A DNA stretch of 64,000 nucleotides from Chryseobacterium antibioticum. Lineage in GTDB: Bacteria > Bacteroidota > Bacteroidia > Flavobacteriales > Weeksellaceae. The position numbers and the translations under genes were made by a program. The notes below the pieces were generated by a model. The model made no database searches. It saw only the letters and a program-made list of their open reading frames with translations, and was not told where the DNA came from. The DNA lies in NCBI RefSeq assembly GCF_012927325.1, contig NZ_JABBGI010000029.1:1-64000 (forward strand), given 5' to 3'. Below are positions 33,769 through 43,096 of the stretch, piece after piece (positions within the stretch are counted from its first letter, which is position 1; every line of letters begins with the position of its first letter).

Positions 33769-36700
33769 TTAATAATCAGGGCAGGCTTGTGTATTAAAGC
33801 ACTGCCAACTAAATGTCATTCCATTATCTACTGTCGTATAAATTTTCAGACAATCGGCTTCTTCATCGTAAACCATCATTCCTTCAACAGGAATAGCAAT
33901 AGCATTAACCTGTGCTGTCGTAGGTATTCTGTTGACCACAAATCCTTTGGTCTTAGCTTCCAAAGCCGTCCATGCTCCTTTTCTAACCATTGGCCAGTTA
34001 CCGCTGTTTACACCTGCTCTTCCTAATGCTGTTATACCATACTTTGTGTCTAATACAGTTCCAGTCAATGTGGCCGGTTTGTAGCAGAAACAGCCTGAGC
34101 TTACGGAAGCATTCTGAGAATCTCCTATTCCTTGTCCTGTATTTCCAACAATTGTAGGAATTCCATTTATGTCAACACATACAGAACCTGCACATAAATT
34201 TTGATTAGAAGCCGAAGAACCTGTTCCTACAGAAAGACTACCTCCCGCATTAACTAATTGGGATAATGTAATATTGGCTGTTCCTTCTAAAGCATCGAGA
34301 CATCCATCATTATCTGAATCCAGGTCAAGATGATTTGGAATACCATCTCCATCGGTATCTATCGTGGTACATGTTTGCTGTCCATCTAAAAACACATCAA
34401 AACTATAAGCCCAGACATCTGCTGCTATTCTTAATTCCGCATTTGTAATTGTTGAAGCGGTTTGATTTGCACCACTAAAAGAAGTTGCATCCGGAATAAA
34501 TACAATCTTCCTATCTGCATCCCGGGCAAAAACTGCTTTACCGTTAGCATCCACCATTGCTGTTTCATATGTTCTGGTTAAAGAAGCAATAGTCATTTGT
34601 ACAGTCCCGGACTGGTTGAAAGTATTTTCCGGCCAATAACCGTTAGTAAAAACAGCATCCCCGATAGATCCATAAGGAACATCTGTATTTAAATTATTAT
34701 TCGTGATCTGATACCCGTAATCGGTTGCATTGTTCTGCATTACAATTACTCCTTTATTGTTGTTGTCAGACCATGACAATATTCTGGTATTCACTGCCGT
34801 TGAAAGCTTGTCTACCGAAGTTTGTGCATCAGTCGCTGAAGATCCTACATAGAATACATCTATATTATTGGCCAGCAACTGGGCTTCAGTAATAGCTGCT
34901 TCGGTAGCATACGGTACAAACGTAATCCCTGAAAATTTATTATAAGTCCCTGTGGAACTAAAATTAGCCGTATTGCTTAGCATATTCATCATTAATCCGG
35001 TTGTCCCCACGGTAGTATTTAAATATCCTATTCTTAAATTTCTTCCCAATCCGCTGCAGGTATTACCTTCATTCGTATCCAAAATACCATCATTATCATC
35101 ATCCATATCCGCGGCATCAGGCAGAATATCCCCGTCACTGTCTAGGCATTTCCTGATCGTATTATCCAATGCATGAGGGTCATACGTGCTTAGATAATCC
35201 GGAATCCTGTTTGTATTGGCATCCACAATATCTGCCAAACCATCGCTATTAGTATCTGTTGCCGTACCAGCAGCTGAAGTAAAGGCAAAGTTAGGAGTTA
35301 AAGAAGTTGTTGCTCCCGATTCCAAAGCATCACTGCAACCGTCCCCATCTGAATCAAGATCCAAATGATTTGGGGTACTATCTCCATCTGTATCTACTGT
35401 CGTGCATTGAGGAGCAACAAACCTGTCAAAGAAGTAGGTCCAGGTATCTGCAATTGCCTTTTGGTCATTTGTTGTGGGAGTGACCATACCAGATTCTGTA
35501 TTGTATATCGTGGCATCAGGGAAGATCAATAAATTATATCCTCTGTCTGTAATCACTACAGGTCTCAAATTCGCGTCGGTCATCAGAATATCGAATGGTC
35601 TGGTACTGGACTGAATGGTCATCTGAATTGCTCCTGACTGATTCAGGGAAGACGTTGGCCAATACCCGTTGGTGTAGGTATTCGTTCCTATTGTTCCCGA
35701 AGGCGTGTTGGGATTCACATTATTATTGGTAATGGTATACCCGTAATCAATAGCATTATTCTGAAGGGCAAATATTGATTTGCTGTTATTCTGTGCCCAG
35801 GTGATTAATCTGGTGTTGAGAGCTGTAGATACCTTATCTGCACTGGTGGTGGCATCATTAGCTGAAGATCCAACAAAAAATACGTCTATAGTATTGGCAA
35901 GTAAACTTGCTTCAGTAATGCTTGCTTCAGTGGCAAAAGGAACCAGGGTAATCCCCGTAGTTTTATTATAAGTACCATGGGATCCAAAATTATTTAGATT
36001 TAATAATAAATTGGTTGCTAAACCATTGTCTCCTACACCACTGGCTAAATATCCTACCCTGATATTCCTGTTAATTTTTCCACAAAAATCTCCTTCGGAA
36101 GTATCTAATACTCCATCATTGTCATCATCTATATCAATGGGGTTGGGAACACCATCGTTGTCTGTATCAATACACAGGTTTTGATTGTTATTATTGGCAT
36201 ATTTTGCATAGGTGGAAACGTAAGAAACTTGTCCGCTGTCTGCACTGGTTTCCACAGCATTCGCCAAACCATTGGTTCCATAAGGTGCAGGCAAAACGCT
36301 AATCGTTTTATTGGAAGTCGCTCCTCCTTCATATGCATCCGGACAAGTATCACCATCACTGTCCGTATCCAAATGGTTAGGGGTTCCGTCTCCATCCGTA
36401 TCCACACTGCAAATTCCGGATTTCGGATGTGCTGAAGGGGTATAAACCGTTGTTGTTGAAAGAAGGGATGAGATTTCGTGTATTGCTGCGGTACCCGCTG
36501 TTACAGAGGTTGCATTACCTGCAGAAACAGTTCCTATATACCTGATCTGGTAATATAGATAAGGGGTTGTTGAAGTATTGGTAAAGACTGGATTGGTACC
36601 GGCTATACTAATTCCGGCGCCTGTTGTAAGAAGCGTATAGCCAATACCGTCATTGGAGCCGTATAATTTTGCAAAACCACTACCCGCCATTCCATTAGCG

Positions 36701-37107
36701 GCTTGAGTTACTGCCACCGATTTTAGAATAACCGGAGTTGGGTATTGCACCGTAAATATAGCTGACCCTGAAGTGATGGCCTGTAATGCTGCAAAATTAT
36801 ACGCAGTAAGTGTAGTTCCATCATTGGTGTTATCATTATATAACAATGGAATATTAGTACCGGCAGCAGGATCTCCGACTCCCCCATTTAAAGGAGAGAT
36901 AACAGAAACTATTCTATTGGCTTCATATACCGTATAAAAACAGTCCGGTGATTCTTCTGCATCCGGAACACCATCATTATCATCATCCAAGTCACTGACA
37001 TCCGTAATGCCATCACTATCTGAATCCTGAGCTTTTACTATATGTGTTCCAATGGAAAGGAATAAACATATGGTAAAAAAATTAATTAAAAGTTTTAGTT
37101 TTTTCAT
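33769..37107 (-). CDS. Large secreted protein with thrombospondin type 3 repeats and repeated GATase-like modules
   Basis: 1112 residues with signal peptide to HIVKAQ (about 26). Calcium-binding type 3 repeats (DSDSDGITDVSDLDDDNDGV and similar) stand at about 27-50, 235-262, 312-340, 580-605 and later, as spacers. A discoidin-like region (about 60-230, 'FAKLYGSNDGIGYTLLTTG') follows the first. Two paralogous modules of about 230 residues each (about 345-575 and 680-905) share 'RNIRVGYL' / 'RNLRIGYL', 'TYNKTTGITLVPFATEAAI'-type segments, 'NTIDVFFVGSSA', ALQNNAIDYGY and a closing IADTWTYFFD helix. The C-terminus is a Cys-poor module ending 'TFSWQCFNTQACPDY'. It is surely extracellular; adhesion is a guess. 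Confidence 0.8.
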   Translation of the reverse strand: MKKLKLLINFFTICLFLSIGTHIVKAQDSDSDGITDVSDLDDDNDGVPDAEESPDCFYTVYEANRIVSVISPLNGGVGDPAAGTNIPLLYNDNTNDGTTLTAYNFAALQAITSGSAIFTVQYPTPVILKSVAVTQAANGMAGSGFAKLYGSNDGIGYTLLTTGAGISIAGTNPVFTNTSTTPYLYYQIRYIGTVSAGNATSVTAGTAAIHEISSLLSTTTVYTPSAHPKSGICSVDTDGDGTPNHLDTDSDGDTCPDAYEGGATSNKTISVLPAPYGTNGLANAVETSADSGQVSYVSTYAKYANNNNQNLCIDTDNDGVPNPIDIDDDNDGVLDTSEGDFCGKINRNIRVGYLASGVGDNGLATNLLLNLNNFGSHGTYNKTTGITLVPFATEASITEASLLANTIDVFFVGSSANDATTSADKVSTALNTRLITWAQNNSKSIFALQNNAIDYGYTITNNNVNPNTPSGTIGTNTYTNGYWPTSSLNQSGAIQMTIQSSTRPFDILMTDANLRPVVITDRGYNLLIFPDATIYNTESGMVTPTTNDQKAIADTWTYFFDRFVAPQCTTVDTDGDSTPNHLDLDSDGDGCSDALESGATTSLTPNFAFTSAAGTATDTNSDGLADIVDANTNRIPDYLSTYDPHALDNTIRKCLDSDGDILPDAADMDDDNDGILDTNEGNTCSGLGRNLRIGYLNTTVGTTGLMMNMLSNTANFSSTGTYNKFSGITFVPYATEAAITEAQLLANNIDVFYVGSSATDAQTSVDKLSTAVNTRILSWSDNNNKGVIVMQNNATDYGYQITNNNLNTDVPYGSIGDAVFTNGYWPENTFNQSGTVQMTIASLTRTYETAMVDANGKAVFARDADRKIVFIPDATSFSGANQTASTITNAELRIAADVWAYSFDVFLDGQQTCTTIDTDGDGIPNHLDLDSDNDGCLDALEGTANITLSQLVNAGGSLSVGTGSSASNQNLCAGSVCVDINGIPTIVGNTGQGIGDSQNASVSSGCFCYKPATLTGTVLDTKYGITALGRAGVNSGNWPMVRKGAWTALEAKTKGFVVNRIPTTAQVNAIAIPVEGMMVYDEEADCLKIYTTVDNGMTFSWQCFNTQACPDY

Positions 37108-37257
37108 TATTCTTACTTATTGGATATGCTATTTTTATTACTTAATGTCCGTGATTGATATGACGGCTTTTCCTTGTGTGTTGTACTTATGTTTTTAATA
37201 AAAAAGTCACGCTTTATTCACTAGGAATAAAAAATATCTTTTTGAATATCTTAGTTT

Positions 37258-38430
37258 CTATTTATTATTTTCTAATTGTTCGCTCTTTTCCCTTAATATT
37301 TTCACTTCTTTACTGAGCTCAAACACATAGAGATATAGTTCTTCTATTTTTTCAAGATTTATTTCTGAGGCCCGGTTTAGGATTATGCCTCCCTGACCTT
37401 CTACATCAGAAGCAGACGGAACTCCCGGTAGATGTTTATTTTGGCGCGTGAACTCTTCCACTTCGTCTAAACTCATCATCTTATAAGAAGGGTTTAATTT
37501 TGATGCCCCTTCAAAATGTTTTTCAAATACATAATCCGGGGTAATTGTTCCGGAGGCTAGAATGTTACCCATTACATGTAGTTTTTGGGAAGGAGTGGTT
37601 GTTCCGATCCCAAAATTACCATTGGTTGCCAATATTGCTCTGTTGTTATTCGCTCCAAAAACCAAAGGTCCCGACGATGAATTGGTTCCAATGAAAAGTT
37701 CAGTACTTCCGGTAGATAGCAGTCTGGAAGTACCATCAGTTAAAAGCTCCATATCCAATGTCCGGCTGGAGTTAATCAATGCTCTAATTAATGAGTGTCT
37801 ACTCCCTCTGCTGATAATCCTTGTACTACCCGGCACTGCAACATTAATATCAAATGCTATATGATTATTTACATTACTGGTCCCATTCTGGAACCACAGC
37901 ATTTTATTATTGGTTGAAACCATCCTGTTACCTGTAAGAGTACCATCGGAATTATAAATATTGACTCCCTGAGGAAGGGTAACGGCACTTGAGGATACTC
38001 CATTCACAGTAGTCGTCAATGTATTTCCTGAAACCGTATTGTTCACCGTGTTCACGGCTGTAGTAGCTGAAGCTATTCCATTGACTGTAGAGGTAATGGT
38101 ATTTGCTGTACTGGTCAGGGAATTGGTAATCGCCACGTTTCCTGCAGAATCTCCTGTTTTTATCCATTTTGACCCGTCGTTGTAGTATAAACCCGGAATA
38201 ACATCAGATACGGTAGCCGTATTGTATACCATCATTCCTGCTACATGGGTACTGAGAGGTGAAGGACTGGCTGTAGAACTCAAAGCTATACGGGTATTGA
38301 GAATCCCTTTATTGGTAGACACAACATCCAATGCTGCATCCATATTGGGCGTTGGCGTGTTTATGCCAATCTGAGCCAATGAGAAGGTTGAAATTAGGAA
38401 AATTCCTAAAGAAATTACATTTTTTTTCAT
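37258..38430 (-). CDS. Fibre-like secreted protein with C-terminal coiled coil
   Basis: 390 residues. Signal peptide to FSLAQ (about 19), module IGINTPTPNMDAALDVVSTN, 'AGMMVYNTATVSDVIPGLYY'. A Thr/Ser/Val-rich repetitive stretch (about 95-155, NTITSTVNGIASATTAVNTV and similar) suggests a beta-fibre. The end has the tail-fibre-like pattern 'NFGIGTTTPSQKLHVMGNIL', 'MMSLDEVEEFTRQNKHLPGV' and a C-terminal coiled coil (about 350-390, 'EINLEKIEELYLYVFELSKE', VKILREKSEQ). Such ends are common in Bacteroidota and resemble phage tail-fibre chaperone regions. It heads the surface-protein run; the downstream gene starts about 150 bases later. Confidence 0.75.
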   Translation of the reverse strand: MKKNVISLGIFLISTFSLAQIGINTPTPNMDAALDVVSTNKGILNTRIALSSTASPSPLSTHVAGMMVYNTATVSDVIPGLYYNDGSKWIKTGDSAGNVAITNSLTSTANTITSTVNGIASATTAVNTVNNTVSGNTLTTTVNGVSSSAVTLPQGVNIYNSDGTLTGNRMVSTNNKMLWFQNGTSNVNNHIAFDINVAVPGSTRIISRGSRHSLIRALINSSRTLDMELLTDGTSRLLSTGSTELFIGTNSSSGPLVFGANNNRAILATNGNFGIGTTTPSQKLHVMGNILASGTITPDYVFEKHFEGASKLNPSYKMMSLDEVEEFTRQNKHLPGVPSASDVEGQGGIILNRASEINLEKIEELYLYVFELSKEVKILREKSEQLENNK

Positions 38431-38771
38431 TGTGTATGTTTTTAGAATATGTGTTTAATCAAAAAATAAGAAGGAATAGATAAGATATATCAGTCCCAAC
38501 TTATGACTGATTTGGATAATATATACCCGTATAGGTATGGGTAAGTGTTAATTTTTTTTCATATTAGTGTTGTGTTTCTTATGAGGCTGTCAAAATTTTA
38601 AAGAAAGTAAACCTGAAATTTCATATGGTATAAAACCTGGTTTCCATAAAGCTTCAAACCTCTTTTTTCATCAATATCTCAATATCTCAGTTGTAAATCA
38701 ATAGAAATATTCCCGTGAAAGCAAAAACAAGGGGTACCAACGGAGTACTTCAATATGTAACCACCTATTAA
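38431..38771. other. Intergenic region upstream of the fibre-like gene
   Basis: No ORF. It should hold the promoter of 37258-38430. An imperfect inverted repeat of TACCC and GGGTA lies at 38523-38542, about 95 bases before the start. Confidence 0.4.
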
Positions 38772-40274
38772 TCAGTCGTCAATATTATTACGAAACCACA
38801 GCACCATATCATCTTTTGCAGGAACAGATAGCCTTTTTCTCAGATTATATTTATTATTTTTTATAGTTTGAACTGCTTTAAAAGTATATTCTGCAATATC
38901 TTTTGTATTAAATCCTAAATATATATAAGCACATAGGATGAGTTCTGAAGTTCTAAGGTTAGGATTAATTTTCAGTATTTTTTCACGAAATTCCGGATAG
39001 ATTTCCTGAAACCTACCCCAGAATTCAGGACTATTTTCTTTAACCAATTGGATGATCTCCTCAAATGATTCATTTATTTTTTGTTTTAATACCTCCACTT
39101 CTTTATCTTTTTGCACCATCATTATTTTCTTCTCTTTGAGTAAAAAGCCTCTCTTCTTATTTTTCCTGTAATAAAAGAACCCTAATGAAGAAACAGCAAT
39201 ACTGATTATAAAAATTCCACCGATGATATAATATAAGTTTTGTCTGGATGATTGGTTTTGCTGTTCCTCCTCTTCTAAGAATTGAACTAAAGAAATATCT
39301 AATACTTGTTTTTGAATTGCATTCAGGCTGTCATTTAGGGGGACATATTTGGCAAGATATTCTTTAGCTTTCTTAGGTTCACCCATACTGTCATAAGAAT
39401 TGGAAATCATTTGGTACAGTGTCCTCATGTCTTCCTTTCTTTTCATTTTCGTATAAATGTCAAGCGATTGCTGATAATATTCTATGGCTCTTCCATAGTC
39501 CTTTTTTACAAAATAAACATTCCCCATTCCCCACAGAACAGATCCTTTTTGATACTTAAGATCCGGTTGGGTAATGGCTTTATTCCATGCTTGCTTTATG
39601 TAATATTCTGCAGAATCAAGTCTGTTATTATCGTTGTGCCAAAAGGATATTTTTCCAGCATTTATAGGACTAGGTTCAATTTTATATGCTTTATGAAGAT
39701 AATAAATAACAGAATCCGGAAACTTAGTAACTACACTATTTGAAATTGCTTTATAGCTGTAGGCATAGCTAAGATAATAATTCGGAGCATCTTTTACTCT
39801 GCATCCATAATATATGGCTTTGTTAAAGCATTGGTTTGCTTTTTTATAAAACCCCAATATCTCATAATTTCTGCCATATTCTACATAAAGTTCAGATAAT
39901 AACCTATCATCCTGCTTTACATAATCTTCTTTTTCCGCCAGTTTCAGAAACTGCAGACTTTCTTTATTATTCCCTATTGAAAGTAAAGTATTGGCCATCT
40001 GTATGTAGCCTCTCGTAATTCCTCTACCATACCCTATCTTTTTAGACTCTTTAATCGCTTTCTGATTTAACAGGATTAATTTCTGAAACTCACCTTTATC
40101 TCTTAATACATTGGTTACCTTATTTTGTAAACTATCAATCTCACTCTTTGTATATTTTGTTCGAGAATCAGAATGAGTAGATCCTTTTTGAGAGAAAAAA
40201 AAATTCGGAATAAGAATAAAGAGTAACCCGGATAAAAAGAATAAAGCAGAAAAATAGAAGATATTTTTTTTCAT
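38772..40274 (-). CDS. TPR membrane protein with LuxR-type helix-turn-helix
   Basis: 500 residues. An N-terminal signal or membrane segment (about 5-28) is followed by tetratricopeptide helices (about 60-320, for example 'LWGMGNVYFVKKDYGRAIEY' and AKEYLAKYVPLNDSLN), then a single membrane span (about 343-367) and a cytoplasmic part. The C-terminal ~65 residues form a LuxR/GerE-like HTH: 'NPNLRTSELILCAYIYLGFN', TKDIAEYTFKAVQTIKNNKY. This architecture is common in Flavobacteriia as one-component membrane regulators; the TPR part would sense a periplasmic signal. A close paralogue lies upstream at 40947-42365. Confidence 0.85.
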   Translation of the reverse strand: MKKNIFYFSALFFLSGLLFILIPNFFFSQKGSTHSDSRTKYTKSEIDSLQNKVTNVLRDKGEFQKLILLNQKAIKESKKIGYGRGITRGYIQMANTLLSIGNNKESLQFLKLAEKEDYVKQDDRLLSELYVEYGRNYEILGFYKKANQCFNKAIYYGCRVKDAPNYYLSYAYSYKAISNSVVTKFPDSVIYYLHKAYKIEPSPINAGKISFWHNDNNRLDSAEYYIKQAWNKAITQPDLKYQKGSVLWGMGNVYFVKKDYGRAIEYYQQSLDIYTKMKRKEDMRTLYQMISNSYDSMGEPKKAKEYLAKYVPLNDSLNAIQKQVLDISLVQFLEEEEQQNQSSRQNLYYIIGGIFIISIAVSSLGFFYYRKNKKRGFLLKEKKIMMVQKDKEVEVLKQKINESFEEIIQLVKENSPEFWGRFQEIYPEFREKILKINPNLRTSELILCAYIYLGFNTKDIAEYTFKAVQTIKNNKYNLRKRLSVPAKDDMVLWFRNNIDD

Positions 40275-40469
40275 AAATGTGTTATTGAGTTTTAATTTTT
40301 TTTAGGATTTGGTGTATTATAGACTATCCAAGCGTTGGAAGGTTTCTGCTTTCTATTACAGTTGTATTGGGTAAGAATTTTTCAAAACTTACCAGAAGAT
40401 TTTGGTGTGTTCTTATGGAATAAAAATTAGGGTTTGCAGTGAGATTTCCAGATGCGATCGATCGATTTA

Positions 40470-40631
40470 TATCAATACCAACTTTACTAGTTCGTGCAAA
40501 AAAAACGGCTTCCGAAAAAAGCCCAATAAGTGTGATCTTTTTTTTATCATTATGTGTATATTTTATCCTTAGTTAGAGTTTGTGCTTTATTTAATTTTAC
40601 GAAGAAAATTATATTGTATCAATACCAACTT
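40470..40631. repeat. 15-bp direct repeat pair
   Basis: TATCAATACCAACTT occurs at 40470-40484 and again at 40617-40631, 147 bases apart, in the region upstream of the 38772-40274 gene. Chance occurrence of an exact 15-mer twice in 670 bases is unlikely. Confidence 0.6.
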
Positions 40632-40789
40632 GAGTATGCTATGAATAATAAATTTGTAATATGAATGCAACGGAGACATTTTTTTTAAGCAAAATTTATG
40701 GGACAAATTTACAGATGAGATATAAAAAGATGATACTGCATCCGTACTACCAAAACATAATTAATTGATTTTAAGAAGATAACATATTT

Positions 40790-40844
40790 AATGAAGTACA
40801 AATACAGTACGAATGCAGTGCAAATGCAGTGCGAATTCAGTAAA
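40790..40844. repeat. Five-unit 11-bp tandem array
   Basis: Units read AATGAAGTACA, AATACAGTACG, AATGCAGTGCA, AATGCAGTGCG, AATTCAGTAAA. The core AATRCAGTRC is best kept in the middle three. One unit per helical turn suggests stacked binding of a DNA-binding protein on one DNA face. It ends about 100 bases from the stop of 40947-42365. Confidence 0.6.
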
Positions 40845-40946
40845 AAATTGATTGAATTATAAGAGTTATTTTCGAAATTATCTATTTTTATGCCCAGGTT
40901 TCGAAATAAAAAATGAATAGAAGTGCTTCAATATAATTGATAGTAA

Positions 40947-42365
40947 CTACAGTTTTATGATCCATTTATTAAAATCTAAGTCAGCAGGAAGTCCTAATTT
41001 TTTACGTAGCCTATATTTCTTTGATTCTACAGTACGAATAGATATATGATCATACTGTGCAATTTCTTTATTGGAAAAATTAAGTTTTATCAGCGCACAA
41101 AACCGGATATCATTAGACGTCAGCTGTGGATACTGTAAGGCGAGGTTATTGTAAAATTCAGGATATAATTCTTTAAACTTCGTTAAAAATAAAGGAGCTG
41201 AATGAATGGCAAGTTGTACAACTTCTTCAAATGTCGTATCAGGTTTTTTGTTGAGATTAAGAATTTTTTCTTCTTTTTTACTGGTGAAATGTTTCTTTTG
41301 TTTGGCTACATATCTGTTACGTATAATGATAAACAATACAATGATAAAAATAATACCTGCTAAAATGTAATCAAGGTTATTTTTACTTTTCTCTGCTTCA
41401 TCCTTTTCATTTAATATTTTTTCCAGCGGTATATTGATAGCTTCTTTTTCTGCGATACTAAGGCTATCATTAATTATAGTATATTTTTCTAAATATTCAT
41501 TTTTCTTATCTGTATTGTTGAGTAGGCTATATGTATTATAAATCAGCTTATAAGTGTCCCGAATATCTTGCTGCCGGTTTATTTTTTGTGAAATGGCTAA
41601 AGACTTAAAGTAATAGGTCAGGGATTTTTCATATTCCTTTTTTTCTGTACATAATTTGCCATAAGACTGCAAAATCATTGATTTTTGGTATATGGGATAT
41701 TTTTCACTGAATAAAAAAGCTTTTTTAAGATAATATTCAGCAGAATCAAACTTTTTGTTTTTTAAATGACGTTCCGAAATGGCAACAAACAGCAGCGGTT
41801 CAGGAGATAAACTCATACATTTCCGTTGCATCTCGTTAACAGAATCTGTCATATTCAATTTCTCAAAATTGTCTAATTTCCAGGCATACGAAAAATACAA
41901 TTGTCCTTCTCTCTCTTTCTTATTATCAATTTGCCCGGCAAATTTAATGGCTTTATTAAAATTGATATTAGACTGGCTATACAAACCCAGCTGAAAATAA
42001 TTTCTCCCATATTCATTAAATACACTTGACTTTAGCGTATTATCTTCATATTCTATCATCATTTTTTCGGCAAGAGAAAGATAAAATAAACTTTCCTGAT
42101 ACTTATTGAGTGTGCATAAAGTATTTGCAATATTAATGTATCCCAGGATAACTCCTCCTTTATGATGTAACTTTTGTGATGCTTTTATCAGCTCTTTATC
42201 TAATAAAATACTTTCTTTATGCTGCCCAATCTTTTTAAGTCTTCTTGATTCGTTTCTTTGTAAGCCGTCGATCTCAGCAATAGTATAAGTTTGTGCAGTA
42301 AGTTGCATAGCAAAAATCAGAAATAAAAGATGGAATCTCTTATTAAAATAGTAATATAAGTTCAT
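40947..42365 (-). CDS. TPR membrane protein with LuxR-type helix-turn-helix (paralogue)
   Basis: 472 residues with the same order as 38772-40274: signal or membrane segment (about 8-24), TPR helices ('YFSYAWKLDNFEKLNMTDSV', 'FDSAEYYLKKAFLFSEKYP', KSLTYYFKSLAIS), a membrane span (about 333-349, ILAGIIFIIVLFIIIR) and a C-terminal HTH 'YPQLTSNDIRFCALIKLNFS', NKEIAQYDHISIRTVESKKY. The HTH is the LuxR-like type. The pair likely arose by duplication and may act on the surface-protein genes downstream on the same strand, which is inference from position. Confidence 0.85.
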   Translation of the reverse strand: MNLYYYFNKRFHLLFLIFAMQLTAQTYTIAEIDGLQRNESRRLKKIGQHKESILLDKELIKASQKLHHKGGVILGYINIANTLCTLNKYQESLFYLSLAEKMMIEYEDNTLKSSVFNEYGRNYFQLGLYSQSNINFNKAIKFAGQIDNKKEREGQLYFSYAWKLDNFEKLNMTDSVNEMQRKCMSLSPEPLLFVAISERHLKNKKFDSAEYYLKKAFLFSEKYPIYQKSMILQSYGKLCTEKKEYEKSLTYYFKSLAISQKINRQQDIRDTYKLIYNTYSLLNNTDKKNEYLEKYTIINDSLSIAEKEAINIPLEKILNEKDEAEKSKNNLDYILAGIIFIIVLFIIIRNRYVAKQKKHFTSKKEEKILNLNKKPDTTFEEVVQLAIHSAPLFLTKFKELYPEFYNNLALQYPQLTSNDIRFCALIKLNFSNKEIAQYDHISIRTVESKKYRLRKKLGLPADLDFNKWIIKL

Positions 42366-42531
42366 AAATTTTCAATCCTCCGTGTTGTTATACAAAATTA
42401 GTGTTTTTTTACATCCATAATGATTTTATTAATTATTATGGATAACTTCATTTAAATACTATTCATTTATGCATATTTGATAAAATTCAAAGGTGATTTT
42501 CAAAAAAACAAAGATTAGATCTAAAAATAAG

Positions 42532-42565
42532 AAACCCTATAATTATAGATAATTACAGGGTTTTT
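42532..42565 (-). terminator. Terminator of the MarR operon
   Basis: On the minus strand AAACCCTGTAATTAT pairs with ATAATTATAGGGTTT, followed by a T-rich tract, about 50 bases past the marR stop. The 5' arm is shared with the hairpin at 31940-31971. Confidence 0.7.
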
Positions 42566-42616
42566 AAACATTTTCAATGAGATTTTGACATCCCATTCAA
42601 CTGGCAATCAGTCCAT

Positions 42617-43096
42617 TTATTTTTCTTTTTTTTGTTGTAAAGCCCGCTGATAAAAAGACTGTTCTGCAATTTTTTCCTCTGCTTCATTGATAGCGGCCAG
42701 AAGATTGTTTTTATTGTCCCCGATTTCGCCTAATACTTTTGATACCAGTTCCCAAACCGGTTTCATTTTTTCGATCAGTTCAATGCCTTTTGGAGATAAT
42801 ACGATAAGCCTTCTCCGTTCATCCTGTTTATCTTTTTTCGATTGAATCAGCTTTTGTTTTTCCAGTTCCTTAAGCAGACTTATGGTGGAAGGATGGGTAT
42901 ACCCTATTTCATTGGCGATCTCTACAACACTCAGCATTTTTTTGTGATGCAGGGTAAAGATGACCGGAAAATATTTAGGCTCAAAATCAATATCAAAAGA
43001 TTTATAGATCATAGCACCATCTTTTCTGAGCTGCTCACTCAGACGCTGAAGCCTTGTGGATATGGCCAGCATCCCTGATTCATCTATGATATTCAT
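42617..43096 (-). CDS. MarR family transcriptional regulator
   Basis: 159 residues. The winged HTH shows 'VIFTLHHKKMLSVVEIANEI', GYTHPSTISLLKELEKQKLI and the wing KKDKQDERRRLIVLSPKG, all in MarR order; flanking helices form the dimer. Its ATG overlaps the upstream acetyltransferase stop by 4 bases (ATGA type), so the two are one operon. It should repress its own operon from the palindrome inside the promoter at 43617-43647. Confidence 0.9.
   Translation of the reverse strand: MNIIDESGMLAISTRLQRLSEQLRKDGAMIYKSFDIDFEPKYFPVIFTLHHKKMLSVVEIANEIGYTHPSTISLLKELEKQKLIQSKKDKQDERRRLIVLSPKGIELIEKMKPVWELVSKVLGEIGDNKNNLLAAINEAEEKIAEQSFYQRALQQKKEK

Larger units (their letters stand above)
40275..40946. other. 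Intergenic region between the two TPR/HTH genes
   Basis: 672 bases with no convincing ORF. It contains a 15-bp direct repeat, TATCAATACCAACTT (40470-40484 and 40617-40631), and a five-unit 11-bp array at 40790-40844 listed separately. Confidence 0.5.

Noticed and set aside
38523..38542. TACCC/GGGTA repeat as a strong operator
   Set aside because: Pairing is imperfect and no related copy was found nearby.
40790..40844. Possible CRISPR array
   Set aside because: Units are only 11 bp and directly adjacent without spacers; no cas gene is near.
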